The translations under genes and the position numbers were made by a program. A stretch of DNA of 64,000 nucleotides from CAZTPJ01 sp964614515. Lineage in GTDB: Bacteria > Planctomycetota > Phycisphaerae > Phycisphaerales > UBA1924. Within the stretch, counting starts at the first letter, position 1. The number at the start of each line of letters is the position of its first letter. Below, piece by piece: positions 52,597 to 61,731 of this stretch. The stretch is from contig CAZTPJ010000005.1 in the NCBI GenBank assembly GCA_964614515.1, positions 8,619-72,618 of the forward strand, given 5' to 3'. The notes beneath the pieces were generated by a model. The model worked only from the letters and a program-made list of their open reading frames with translations, was not told where the DNA came from and searched no databases.

Positions 52597-52782
52597 GAGT
52601 CCGCCCGCGTTTCGATGGCGGACAAATCATCGAATTCACGAGCGAGGAGCACCGGAGGAGTCCTCAAGCCGAACGACCCCGGGTTCGGGTTCCGCATCGG
52701 CCAGCGAACCCCAATCCTGCGAAGACTCCTGGAGACAGAAGTCATGCGGCGTGGAGGCCGCGCGTCAGTAGAGGAGGCACAC

Positions 52783-54300
52783 ATGCATCGGAGAGTGACA
52801 TCAGGGTGTGGAGCAGGGATACTTTGCGTCGTCGGCCTTGCCGCAAGTACTCATGGTCAGTTATGCCCACCGGGAAATGTCGTCGTCGGCCCAGCGGTTG
52901 TTCGACTGGAGACGATTGCGGACAGCCGTCGAAACGATCCGGTGGAAGCGGCGCTGGCGCTCGTCGATGCGGGCGATGGGCGCATGTTCATGGCGAATCG
53001 CTTCGGAAGAATTTACGTCATTGAAGATGGCGTGATTGACCCCATCCCATCGCTTGACATCTCAGCCAGTATTCTCGCGGATGGCAATCGCGGACTCACG
53101 GGACTGGCGCTGCACAAGGACTTCAACAACCCATTGCTGCCGGGATACCAGAAGATCTACGTCCATTTCACGCAGCCGCGGGCCACCGCTACGCCAACCT
53201 GGTCGCAGAACTTTGTCTCACATCAGAATGTGCTCACGGAATGGGTGATGGATTCGATGGATCCCAACCGCGTCAATCCGGCCTCGCAGCGCGAAATCTT
53301 CCGCGCGGATCATCGCTCCGTCGTTCATATGGGCGGCGACTTGAAGTGGGGACCGGACGGATACCTCTACGTTGCCATCGGCGGCCCGATCAATCGCCAC
53401 ATCTCCTCGCAGGAGAACGATCACCCGGACGGCACGATCATGCGCATTGACCCGCTCGACCCAGCGTTGACACCCATGTCGATCGATCCGCCCAGCGCCA
53501 ACGGCCAGTATCGCGTGCCCTCGGACAACCCATTCGTCGGCGTGCCCAACGTCACGCCAGAAGTCTGGGCGTACGGACTCCGGCACCAATGGCGGATGAG
53601 TTTTGACGCGCTTTCCGGAAACCTGTTCACCGGTGACGTGGGACACGCCAGTTACGAAGAGATCAACCACATCGTCCGCGGCGGCAACTACGGCTGGCCA
53701 TACTTTGAAGGTCAATGCGAAGGCACGCTTGAACCTCCCGATCCGCCGCCCGCCATGTTGGAGCCCTTGGTGGCCTATTCGCATGACGACGGCGTCGCCG
53801 TGATTGGCGGGTACGTGTATCGCGGCGCTTCAATGCCGAACCTGCGCGGCAAGTACCTCTTCGCGGACTTGTCGCGCGAGGGTTCGCCGACTCCCGGTCG
53901 TCTCATGATGTACGATGTGTACGACCAGTCCGGCCAAGTCCGCCCGCCGGCGCAATCCGGGATTCAAGAAATTCTCGTCGGGCCCGCCAACGACCAACTT
54001 ACTTTTACAGTTCACTCGTTGGCCGAGGACATGAATCGCGAGTTGTATCTCCTTGGCGTCGGTGGACCGGGCCTCGGAACCTATTCCGTCGTGGCCAAGG
54101 TTGTTCCGCACTGCTGGGCGGACTGCGACCAGTCCACGGGATTGATGGTCCTGGACATCTTCGATTTTCTCTGCTTCGGCAACTTCTTCACGGCCGGCGA
54201 TCCGTACGCCTGCAACTGCGACACCTCGACGGGCCCCGGTGCCTGCGACATCTTTGACTTTCTGTGCTTTGGCAATGCGTTCGGTCAAGGATGCGAGTAA
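52783..54300 (+). CDS. Exported glucose/sorbosone dehydrogenase-like protein with dockerin tail
   Basis: This 505-residue protein has a signal peptide (about 26 residues, ending THGQ). A six-bladed propeller of the PQQ-dependent sugar dehydrogenase type follows, with HMGGDLKWGPDGYLYVAIG (catalytic His block), YGLRHQWRMSFD and GGNYGWPYFEG. Two Cys-rich dockerin-like repeats end GCE. It probably oxidises sugars outside the cell, anchored through the dockerin. ATG 52783 has GAGGAGG at an ideal distance; an upstream ATG at 52744 would add 13 residues. A close paralogue follows 84 bases downstream. Confidence 0.88.
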   Translation: MHRRVTSGCGAGILCVVGLAASTHGQLCPPGNVVVGPAVVRLETIADSRRNDPVEAALALVDAGDGRMFMANRFGRIYVIEDGVIDPIPSLDISASILADGNRGLTGLALHKDFNNPLLPGYQKIYVHFTQPRATATPTWSQNFVSHQNVLTEWVMDSMDPNRVNPASQREIFRADHRSVVHMGGDLKWGPDGYLYVAIGGPINRHISSQENDHPDGTIMRIDPLDPALTPMSIDPPSANGQYRVPSDNPFVGVPNVTPEVWAYGLRHQWRMSFDALSGNLFTGDVGHASYEEINHIVRGGNYGWPYFEGQCEGTLEPPDPPPAMLEPLVAYSHDDGVAVIGGYVYRGASMPNLRGKYLFADLSREGSPTPGRLMMYDVYDQSGQVRPPAQSGIQEILVGPANDQLTFTVHSLAEDMNRELYLLGVGGPGLGTYSVVAKVVPHCWADCDQSTGLMVLDIFDFLCFGNFFTAGDPYACNCDTSTGPGACDIFDFLCFGNAFGQGCE

Positions 54301-54330
54301 ACCGTCGGTCTCGACCGAAGCCGAACGGCA

Positions 54331-54357
54331 TTGTCAGCGCGGCCGTGCTGCTATGCT
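54331..54357 (+). promoter_or_regulatory. Putative promoter of the second sugar-dehydrogenase-like gene
   Basis: TTGTCA at 54331-54336 and TATGCT at 54352-54357 are 15 bases apart, slightly short. It lies in the 84-base spacer between the two paralogues, so the second gene may have its own start site. Confidence 0.4.
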
Positions 54358-54384
54358 CTTGGCGGTACTCGCACGGAAACAGCC

Positions 54385-55881
54385 ATGCTCGCACAAACCG
54401 CGACGATCGTGTTGACGATGGGCACGGCCTGCGTCGCGCAGGTGTGCCCGCCGGAAATCATCGCCGCGGGAAGCGCCCGCGTCGTGCTTGAGTCGATTGC
54501 CGACAGTCGTGGCGGCGACCTCGTTGATCAGGCCATCGCCCTCGTGGACGCGGGCGACGGGCGGATGTTCATGGTCAATCGCACCGGCACGGTTCACATC
54601 ATCGAACACGGCGCGATCGACCCGACTCCGACGCTTGACCTCCGCGGCGAGATCCTGTCATCGTTTCAGCGCGGCATCACGGGATTCGGGCTGCATCGCG
54701 ACTTTGGCCGTCCCGGTACGCCAGGTTTTGAAAAGATCTACGTCTATTGCACGTTCCCGCCCGGCTCGGGCGTACCGACGTGGCCGGTTTCGAACGCGGT
54801 GCATCAGAACGTGCTTGTCGAATGGCGGATGGATCCGTTTGCGCCCAACCGCGTGAGTCCGGATTCCAAGCGCGAGGTGTTCCGCGCGGATCACCTTTCG
54901 ACGGTTCACATGGGCGGCGACATGAAGTGGGGTCCGGACGGCTACCTCTACATCGCCATCGGCAGCCCGCCGAATCCTCGCGCAACCGCGCAGCAGAACG
55001 ACCACCCCGACGGCACAATCCTCCGAATTGATCCGCTGCATCCATCGCTCACACCGCTTTCGGCCGACCCCGTCAGCGGCAACGGCGCGTATCGCGTCCC
55101 CGCGGACAATCCTTTCCACGGCACGCCGTCCGCCGCGCCGGAAATCTGGGCCTATGGCCTGCGGCATCCGTGGCGCATGAGTTTCGACCGCATCAGCGGC
55201 GAACTCTTCGTCGCAGATGTAGGCGGCGCGCTCATGGAAGAGATCAATCATGTCGTGCGCGGCGCGAACTACGGCTGGCCGTATCGAGAAGGGCCATGCC
55301 CGGGTCCGGATGATCCGCCGACGCCCCCCCCTGCATGGCGCGATCCGATTCTTTCCTACGGCCATGATGACGGCATCGCCATCATCGGCGGCTTTGTCTA
55401 TCGCGGCGCGGCGATGCCCGCGCTTCGCGGGATGTTCATCTTCGCGGATCATTCGCGCGAGGGCTTCCCAACCGCCGGGCGATTGCTGGCCGCGAATCTG
55501 TACGATGAACACGGCGCGGTTCGACCGCCGAGCGCGTCGGGCATCGCCGATGTGCAGACTGGCTTGGTGAACGCGGATCTCGACTACACGGTTCATTCGC
55601 TCGCGGAGGATGCGCGGGGCGAGTTGTACCTGCTGGGCTATGGCCGTGACGCCGTGCAACAGTTTTCGACCATCCGCCGGATTCTGCCCGCGTGTTGGGC
55701 GGACTGCGATCATGATTCCGGCCCGGGAATCCTCGATATTTTCGATTTTCTCTGTTTTGGCAACCTGTTCGCGGCGGGCGATCCGTATGCGTGCGACTGT
55801 GATGAGTCCACGGGCCGTGGCGTGTGTGACATTTTTGACTTTTTGTGCTTCGGAAATGCGTTCAGTCAGGGGTGTGACTGA
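54385..55881 (+). CDS. Second exported glucose/sorbosone dehydrogenase-like protein with dockerin tail
   Basis: This 498-residue protein is a clear tandem paralogue of the preceding gene, with the same blocks HMGGDMKWGPDGYLYIAIG, YGLRHPWRMSFD and GANYGWPYREG. It has a short signal peptide and two Cys-rich dockerin-like repeats ending GCD. ATG 54385 has GGAAA upstream. A run of eight C lies at 55324-55331. Immediately after the stop is a frame-shifted remnant of a third dockerin end. It probably oxidises a related sugar. Confidence 0.88.
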   Translation: MLAQTATIVLTMGTACVAQVCPPEIIAAGSARVVLESIADSRGGDLVDQAIALVDAGDGRMFMVNRTGTVHIIEHGAIDPTPTLDLRGEILSSFQRGITGFGLHRDFGRPGTPGFEKIYVYCTFPPGSGVPTWPVSNAVHQNVLVEWRMDPFAPNRVSPDSKREVFRADHLSTVHMGGDMKWGPDGYLYIAIGSPPNPRATAQQNDHPDGTILRIDPLHPSLTPLSADPVSGNGAYRVPADNPFHGTPSAAPEIWAYGLRHPWRMSFDRISGELFVADVGGALMEEINHVVRGANYGWPYREGPCPGPDDPPTPPPAWRDPILSYGHDDGIAIIGGFVYRGAAMPALRGMFIFADHSREGFPTAGRLLAANLYDEHGAVRPPSASGIADVQTGLVNADLDYTVHSLAEDARGELYLLGYGRDAVQQFSTIRRILPACWADCDHDSGPGILDIFDFLCFGNLFAAGDPYACDCDESTGRGVCDIFDFLCFGNAFSQGCD

Positions 55882-55883
55882 AA

Positions 55884-55955
55884 GTGGGCGGCACAATCTG
55901 CGACGTCTTTGACTTTCTCTGCTTCAGCAACCACTATGCTTTCGGATGCCCATGA
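55884..55955 (+). pseudogene. Relic of a dockerin C-terminus
   Basis: In a different frame from the preceding gene, the sequence encodes GGTICDVFDFLCFSN-HYAFGCP and a stop, an almost intact second dockerin repeat with no upstream domain or start. It is best read as the tail of a third paralogue lost by deletion or recombination between dockerin repeats. Its last bases overlap the glmM start, and a TATGCT box (55935-55940) inside it may now serve glmM. Confidence 0.75.
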
Positions 55956-57439
55956 CCGCACCTTTGATGCTCGGTGTCTCCGGCCTGCGTGGAATCGCCG
56001 GAGAATCCCTCACGCACGATGTCGCCGCGCGATACGCGGGCGCGATCGCGCGATGGCTCATGGATCGCAACCACGGCCGGGCGACAACGATCGTCGCCTC
56101 GCGCGATGGACGGGCCGGCGGCGATGCCTTCCTTGCCACAGCCATCAACGCCATCAAAGCCGCGGGCGCTCATGTCATCGACCTCGGCATCGCGACCACG
56201 CCCACCACGGCCGTCGCCGTCGATGCGGCCAACGCTGACGGCGCGATCATCGTCACCGCCAGCCACAATCCGCAAGCGTGGAACGGGCTGAAGTGCCTCG
56301 TACGATCTTCCGCCGCTGATTCGTCCACAAGCGACACCGCTGCGCAGGCCCACGCGCCATCCCTCGCTGACGCAAACGCCATCATCGAACGATTCCATAC
56401 CCAGGCCGTGCCCCCCCCTGCCGCGCGGCGCGGCGAGGTCACGACCAACGTCATGGCCATCGAGCAGCACATTTCCCGCGTGGCCACGGCCATCGCGGCG
56501 CTCCCCCCGCCTCAGCCCGGCCAATCGGCCGTCGAACTCGCGGAGGGTTTGACGATCGCGCTGGATTCGGTGGAGTCGTCCGGCGGCCCGGCCGGGCTTG
56601 GCCTGCTCGAATCGCTCGGGTGCGAGGAGATTCTGCAACTTGGCGGTGGATGTTCCGGCGTGTTTCCGCACACGCCGGAACCGACGCGCGAGAATCTCAC
56701 ATCCCTGTGCGAAGCGGTGCGCGGCGCGAACGCCCACATCGGTTTCGCGCAGGATCCCGACGCCGACCGGCTCGCCATCGTCGATGAACGCGGAGAGTAC
56801 ATCGGCGAGGAATACACGCTCGTACTCGCAGCGATGGCACTGCTCGAAGCCGCCGAAACCACAGAGGGAATGATGTTCTGTGCGAACCTGTCCACGTCGC
56901 GCATGATTGATGATGTCGCGGGCAAGCGCGGCGCTCGCGTGATCCGTACACCCGTCGGCGAGGCTCACGTCGCCCAGGCCATCGCGACATCAGGCTCGCC
57001 GATCGGCGGTGAGGGCAACGGCGGCGTCATCTGGCCGGCCGTCACGCTTGTGCGCGACAGCCTCTCGGCCATGGCCCTGGTTCTGTGGCTGTTGGCGCGA
57101 CGGCAGCGCCCGCTCTCGACCATCATCGCCGAGATACCCACCTACGCCATCGTCAAGCACAAGATCGACCTGCCGAATCGCGATGCCGCGATCCCGTCGA
57201 TCGACGCCATCGCCGCCCACTTCGCCGTGCAGATGTCCGCCGCGCCAGGCCACGCCGCCGGCGCGCCCGTCTTCGACCGTCAGGATGGCCTACGCATTGA
57301 TCTTCCGACGAAGCGAGCCTGGCTCCATGTCAGACCCAGCAACACCGAGCCGATCATGCGCCTGATCGCTGAAGCCCCGACCGAAGCGATCGCCACGGCC
57401 CTGCTTGAAGAGGCTCACGCCGCCGCCCGAAGAGGCTGA
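55946..57439 (+). CDS. glmM: Phosphoglucosamine mutase
   Basis: This protein of about 497 residues converts glucosamine-6-phosphate to glucosamine-1-phosphate for cell-wall precursors. Blocks are the phosphoserine loop TASHNPQAWNGLK, the metal loop DPDADR, the sugar loop GEGNGG and the phosphate loop RPSNTEPIMR. ATG 55946 or 55952 can start it; neither has a strong ribosome binding site, and a TATGCT box lies 11 bases before the second. A run of eight C (56411-56418) is in frame. It is not grouped with other cell-wall genes here. Confidence 0.93.
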   Translation: MPMTAPLMLGVSGLRGIAGESLTHDVAARYAGAIARWLMDRNHGRATTIVASRDGRAGGDAFLATAINAIKAAGAHVIDLGIATTPTTAVAVDAANADGAIIVTASHNPQAWNGLKCLVRSSAADSSTSDTAAQAHAPSLADANAIIERFHTQAVPPPAARRGEVTTNVMAIEQHISRVATAIAALPPPQPGQSAVELAEGLTIALDSVESSGGPAGLGLLESLGCEEILQLGGGCSGVFPHTPEPTRENLTSLCEAVRGANAHIGFAQDPDADRLAIVDERGEYIGEEYTLVLAAMALLEAAETTEGMMFCANLSTSRMIDDVAGKRGARVIRTPVGEAHVAQAIATSGSPIGGEGNGGVIWPAVTLVRDSLSAMALVLWLLARRQRPLSTIIAEIPTYAIVKHKIDLPNRDAAIPSIDAIAAHFAVQMSAAPGHAAGAPVFDRQDGLRIDLPTKRAWLHVRPSNTEPIMRLIAEAPTEAIATALLEEAHAAARRG

Positions 57440-57582
57440 CAGCAGTCCAGGACAAATACTGGTTTCGCGCTCATTGAAACGCGACGCGCGGCTTTCGGGT
57501 ATGCTGTAGTCCACGGGCGAGCCGCTTCCGAAGGTCGGTTGCGGAGCGCGCGGATTGCCAGAGCGGGGAGGCCTCCAGACGA

Positions 57583-59028
57583 ATGAGCAACCAACGCGTT
57601 GAGCGAGAGTCGCGGGGAGTTCACGCGGAGCGGAATCCTGATGCGTTTGACACGACGAGGCGACGTCGCGCCCGACGCCGCATGGTCGTCCTGGTCATCG
57701 CGGCGCTCTCCATTCCCGCCGTCACCGCCGCCCAACCCGGCGGTCCACCACCGACCGTCATACAGAACGCTCGCATCGTGACGATGGCCGGCGGCGATAC
57801 GGCCGCAGTCATTGAAAACGGCAGCATCATCATCCGAGGCGATCGCATCGAGCGGGTCGGTCGGCTGACGAACATTCCTCCGCGGGCGCGGGTGATCGAC
57901 GCGACGGGGATGACGGTGACGCCGGGGTTCATTGATGCCGATGGCGCGCTGGCCATGGATGCGGGCGGACAAGGCGATGCCACGAATCTCGCCGCCGACG
58001 GCTTCGACGGCTATGCCGATCGTGAGATACTTGAAGCGCTGGCGCAGGGTGTGACGGCCGTGGCCGTTTCACCGCGCGGCGGCTCAGGCTTTGGCGGACA
58101 GTCGCAAGTCATCCGCCTGACCGCGGCCGATGCGACGCCGCGTCGCGGCACACCGATGGAGATAGGGCAGGCGCTGTATATCGACCTCGGTTCGTCCGCC
58201 GCGACGATCCGGCGAGCGCAGACGATCGACCAGGTGCGTCGTGCGTTCAAGTCCGCGACCGAGTGGCGCGAGGCCAACGAGACGTATAAGGAAGAACTCG
58301 CCGAGTACGAGAAGAAAGTCAAAGAGCGGGCCGAGAAATCGGATGAAGCGGCCAAGCCGGGCGGTGACGGCTCGACGCCACCCGCCGGGCGTTCGAGCGG
58401 CGCGCAGCAAGGCCAGCAACCCGCCGCGGGCGCGACGCCCGAGATCAAGAAGCCAACGGAACCGGCGCGTAATCCCTCGGCCCAGGTGCTGCTTCGCGCG
58501 ATGGATCGCGAGATTCCCGTGCGCATCGAAGCGCACCGCGCCGGCGACATCCTCTCGGCCATCGCACTGGCCGATGAATTCAACCTGCGGTTGATCGTCA
58601 CCGGCGCGGCCGAAGCTCACGCCGTCGCCGACGCGCTGGCAAGCGCGAAGGCCACGGTGATTCTCTCGCCACTGCTCGGCGCACCATCGTGGCTGACGCC
58701 GACGCCCGTTGCCCCCCCCCAGCGGCGCGACGCGATGCACAACGCCGACATCGCGTTCGCCTTTGGCAGCGGCGCAGACCCGGCCGCGACGAAGTTCCTG
58801 CTGATGTCCGCGCAGACGGCCGTGGCGGGCGCTGACGCAATTCGCGCCATCACATCCCAGGTTGCAGACGTGCTGGGAGTTTCGGGCCGAGTCGGCTCAA
58901 TCGAAGCGGGCAAACTCGCCGACATGGTCATCTGGTCGGGCGATCCGCTCGATCCCGCCTCTCGAGTTGAACAAACCTGGGTCGGCGGCCAACTCGTTTA
59001 CACACGCCCAACGCCGGAGGCTCAATGA
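57583..59028 (+). CDS. Exported amidohydrolase-fold protein 1, HxH motif lost
   Basis: This 481-residue protein has an N-terminal signal/anchor after a basic stretch (RRRARRR then a hydrophobic segment to about residue 54). The urease-like beta-sandwich (TVIQNARIVTMAGG) and the C-terminal block RVGSIEAGKLADMVIWSGDP are typical of imidazolonepropionase-like amidohydrolases. The metal-binding PGxIDxHxH block reads TPGFIDADGALAM, without either His, and the TDHP Asp position reads GSGADP. The residues around IRIEAHRAGDI are kept. A run of nine C lies at 58712-58720. ATG 57583 has GGGGAGG upstream. It overlaps the next gene by ATGA. Confidence 0.85.
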   Translation: MSNQRVERESRGVHAERNPDAFDTTRRRRARRRMVVLVIAALSIPAVTAAQPGGPPPTVIQNARIVTMAGGDTAAVIENGSIIIRGDRIERVGRLTNIPPRARVIDATGMTVTPGFIDADGALAMDAGGQGDATNLAADGFDGYADREILEALAQGVTAVAVSPRGGSGFGGQSQVIRLTAADATPRRGTPMEIGQALYIDLGSSAATIRRAQTIDQVRRAFKSATEWREANETYKEELAEYEKKVKERAEKSDEAAKPGGDGSTPPAGRSSGAQQGQQPAAGATPEIKKPTEPARNPSAQVLLRAMDREIPVRIEAHRAGDILSAIALADEFNLRLIVTGAAEAHAVADALASAKATVILSPLLGAPSWLTPTPVAPPQRRDAMHNADIAFAFGSGADPAATKFLLMSAQTAVAGADAIRAITSQVADVLGVSGRVGSIEAGKLADMVIWSGDPLDPASRVEQTWVGGQLVYTRPTPEAQ

Positions 59029-60191
59029 ACCTCGCCCACACCATCACGGCCATCGGATTGCTATGCGGCTTCGCGCTGCCCGCACTCGCGCAGGAAGCGA
59101 CAATCATCCGCGGTGCGTCGATCCTCGCGCCCGATGGCACGATCACCGCAGGCAGAGGCGTGCTCATACAAGGCGAAAAAATCGCGAGCGTCGCCGCGGA
59201 GGATTCTCTCACGGCCGACGTTGTGCATGACTATCCCGGCGCGGTGATCTGTCCCGGCCTGATCGACGCCTACAGCCGCATCGGGACGCGCCTGGGCCGT
59301 GATGAACGCTTCCACCCGATTGATCCGAGCCTGTCGATCGTCGATGGGCTTGATTCGCATGACCCGGCGCTGGCGAGGGCGTTCAAGGCCGGGATCACGA
59401 CGGTCGTGGCGGTTCCGGCGGAGAATCTCATCGTCGGCGGCGCGGCGGCCGTGGTGCGAACGTGGGCCGATGGGCCTGGCCTTGACGTGATTCGGGCCGA
59501 TGGACCGATCGCGATGTCGCTGGGCGAATCGGTGTTTGATCTTCAACTCGAGCCGACATCCCGCGCTGGCGCCGTGGCGATGCTGCGGCATGCGTTGACG
59601 GAATCCGCCGCCGGACGCGGACATCCGCGACTGGCCAGCGTCATGGCGGGCGAACTGCCCGCGCTGATTCGTTGTGAGCGATCGGTCGATGTCGGTGCGG
59701 CGATGATGGTGTTTCACGGCCCGCCCCGCCCGTTGTCGATTGTTCACACCGCCGACCTGCTTGATCTCGCCGAAGATCTCGAAGGCAGCGACACGCCGAT
59801 CATCGTCGGGCCGTTCTCGTTTGGAACGTCATCGGACATCCTCGCCGGACCTGGCGCTGTGGCGGCTCGCGGTTTGCCCATCGCCTTCGCCACGGCCGAT
59901 CGCGAGCCCGATGCCCTGCGCACCACCGCCGCACTGGCCGTGCGCTACGGGCTTGATCCCGCGGTTGCTCGCCGGGGCCTGACCGTCACAGCCGCGAAGA
60001 CCGCGGGCGTTGACTCACGTGTGGGTTCACTCTCGGCTGGCCTTGACGCCGATATTGTGGTGTTTTCAGCGGATCCGCTGCGGCTTGATGCGCGCGTGCT
60101 CGCGATTTATGTTCGCGGTCGTCGGGTGTACGCGGAAGCCCCTCCACTCGAAGAGACGATCGAATCATCCTGGAAAGGAGCCGGGTCATGA
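59025..60191 (+). CDS. Exported amidohydrolase-fold protein 2, HxH motif lost
   Basis: This 388-residue protein has a signal peptide (first 22 residues, ending ALAQ). The family N-terminal strand TIIRGASILAPDG and C-terminal RVGSLSAGLDADIVVFSADP are clear, but the metal block reads CPGLIDAYSRIG, with Tyr and Arg where the two His should be. It is shorter than the other members and lacks the central HRA-type helix. ATGA overlaps at both ends place it in one transcriptional unit with proteins 1 and 3. Confidence 0.82.
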   Translation: MNLAHTITAIGLLCGFALPALAQEATIIRGASILAPDGTITAGRGVLIQGEKIASVAAEDSLTADVVHDYPGAVICPGLIDAYSRIGTRLGRDERFHPIDPSLSIVDGLDSHDPALARAFKAGITTVVAVPAENLIVGGAAAVVRTWADGPGLDVIRADGPIAMSLGESVFDLQLEPTSRAGAVAMLRHALTESAAGRGHPRLASVMAGELPALIRCERSVDVGAAMMVFHGPPRPLSIVHTADLLDLAEDLEGSDTPIIVGPFSFGTSSDILAGPGAVAARGLPIAFATADREPDALRTTAALAVRYGLDPAVARRGLTVTAAKTAGVDSRVGSLSAGLDADIVVFSADPLRLDARVLAIYVRGRRVYAEAPPLEETIESSWKGAGS

Positions 60192-61672
60192 CGACATGGC
60201 AACGCCGTTTTTCACAGTTCGCAACATGCCTGGCGATGGCGCTGGCGGCACATGCGGCGCCGGCCGCGGAAGATGTCACGATCATCACCGGCGCGAAGAT
60301 TCACGTCGGTGATGGGCGCGTGATCGCCAATGCGTCGGTCCTGATTGAGGGCGGCGTGATTCGCGCGATCGGGCCCTCGATCCCCGTCCCAAGCGGCGCA
60401 ACAGTCATCGACGCGAAGGGCGCCTCAATCACACCCGGTCTGATCGACGCGGCCGCGATGGTCGAGTCTGAAGATGCCGTCTCGCGGCAGTCTCGGCGTC
60501 TCGGCGTTGAGCCGCCGCCGGAGTCCGCGTTCATGATGCTGCATCGCCACGACATGAACGATCAGTGCTTCTGCGATGGATTCGCCGCGTGTGACTTCGC
60601 GGACTTTCACTCGAACCTCGCGGCGGACGAGTTCTGCCCGGTGTGCGCGACACCCGCCTCGCCCGAGGCGATCGACAACGCGACGGGACTCGTCGGTTCG
60701 ATCGTCCGCACCGAGGCTTCGTCGGAAACCGTGCCGCACACGCGCGTCATCGACGCGATCGATCTGCGATCACCTGATCTCCGTCGGCTCGTGGGGGGGG
60801 GAGTCACGACGGTGTTCGTGATGTCGGACAACTCGGCCGTCATCGGCCCGCGCGGGGCGATCCTTCGCACCGGCGGACCGATTCGCGAGCGGATCATCCG
60901 CGACGAGGATGCCGTGTGCGCCGCGATCGGATCTGATCCGATTCGCATCGGCCTTCGCAACAGCGGCCCGACGCGGAACTTCGTCTCGACGCGCACCCGT
61001 CGCCCCACCACGCGCATGGGCGTCGCCTGGGTCTTCCGCAAGGCGTTCTATGACGCGATTGACCATCGCGAGGGACGGCCCATCACCGGCGCTGACGCCC
61101 CGCCCGACGCCGCCTTCCCCACGCTCATTCGCATCCTCGCCGGAGAGGTCCCCCTGCGCATTCACGCCCGCCAGCAGAATGACATTCTCACGGCCCTTCG
61201 CTTTGCCTCCGAGTTCGGCTTCACGTTCACGCTGGTCGAAGCCACCGACGCGTGGAAGTGCCTTGATGACCTTCGCGAGGCGAACGTGCCGGTGATCTTT
61301 GGCCCGATCTACATCGAAGCCTCCGGCATGCGCGGCTTCAGCGGCGAGACCAACGACTCACGCCTCACAACGCTCGGCCAGTTGATCGACGCGGGCATCG
61401 AAACCGCGCTGACGGCCCAGGACCTTCGTGAAGAAGACGGCCTGGCGCGACAGGCGATGTACGCAATTCGCGCCGGCGTCTCGCCAGAACGCGCCCTGGC
61501 CGCGGTCACCTCCACACCCGCGAAAATTCTCGGTCTCGACGAGACACTCGGCACCATTGAGGTCGGCAAAGGGGCCGACATCGTTCTGTGGAACGGCGAG
61601 CCGCTGGAAGCGACGAGTTCACCCAGCGTCGTGCTGATTCAAGGCCGCATCGTGCTTGATCGACGCGAGTAG
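60188..61672 (+). CDS. Exported amidohydrolase-fold protein 3 with Cys-rich insert
   Basis: This 494-residue protein has a signal peptide (about 26 residues). The metal block reads TPGLIDAAAMVES, without His. It keeps LRIHARQQNDI and the C-terminal LGTIEVGKGADIVLWNGEP. A family-unusual insert at about residues 120-158 contains QCFCDGFAACDF and EFCPVCA, five cysteines that could bind metal. A run of nine G (60793-60801) lies in the coding sequence. It overlaps the previous gene by ATGA and is 59 bases before the next. Confidence 0.83.
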   Translation: MTTWQRRFSQFATCLAMALAAHAAPAAEDVTIITGAKIHVGDGRVIANASVLIEGGVIRAIGPSIPVPSGATVIDAKGASITPGLIDAAAMVESEDAVSRQSRRLGVEPPPESAFMMLHRHDMNDQCFCDGFAACDFADFHSNLAADEFCPVCATPASPEAIDNATGLVGSIVRTEASSETVPHTRVIDAIDLRSPDLRRLVGGGVTTVFVMSDNSAVIGPRGAILRTGGPIRERIIRDEDAVCAAIGSDPIRIGLRNSGPTRNFVSTRTRRPTTRMGVAWVFRKAFYDAIDHREGRPITGADAPPDAAFPTLIRILAGEVPLRIHARQQNDILTALRFASEFGFTFTLVEATDAWKCLDDLREANVPVIFGPIYIEASGMRGFSGETNDSRLTTLGQLIDAGIETALTAQDLREEDGLARQAMYAIRAGVSPERALAAVTSTPAKILGLDETLGTIEVGKGADIVLWNGEPLEATSSPSVVLIQGRIVLDRRE

Positions 61673-61731
61673 TTTTCCTCCCCACCCACTCACACCATCG
61701 CCCCCCTCGGGATCATCGGAGAGACACACCC

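Noticed and set aside
52615..52782. N-terminal extension of the first sugar dehydrogenase-like protein
   Set aside because: It precedes a clear signal peptide, and the best ribosome binding site (GAGGAGG) belongs to ATG 52783.
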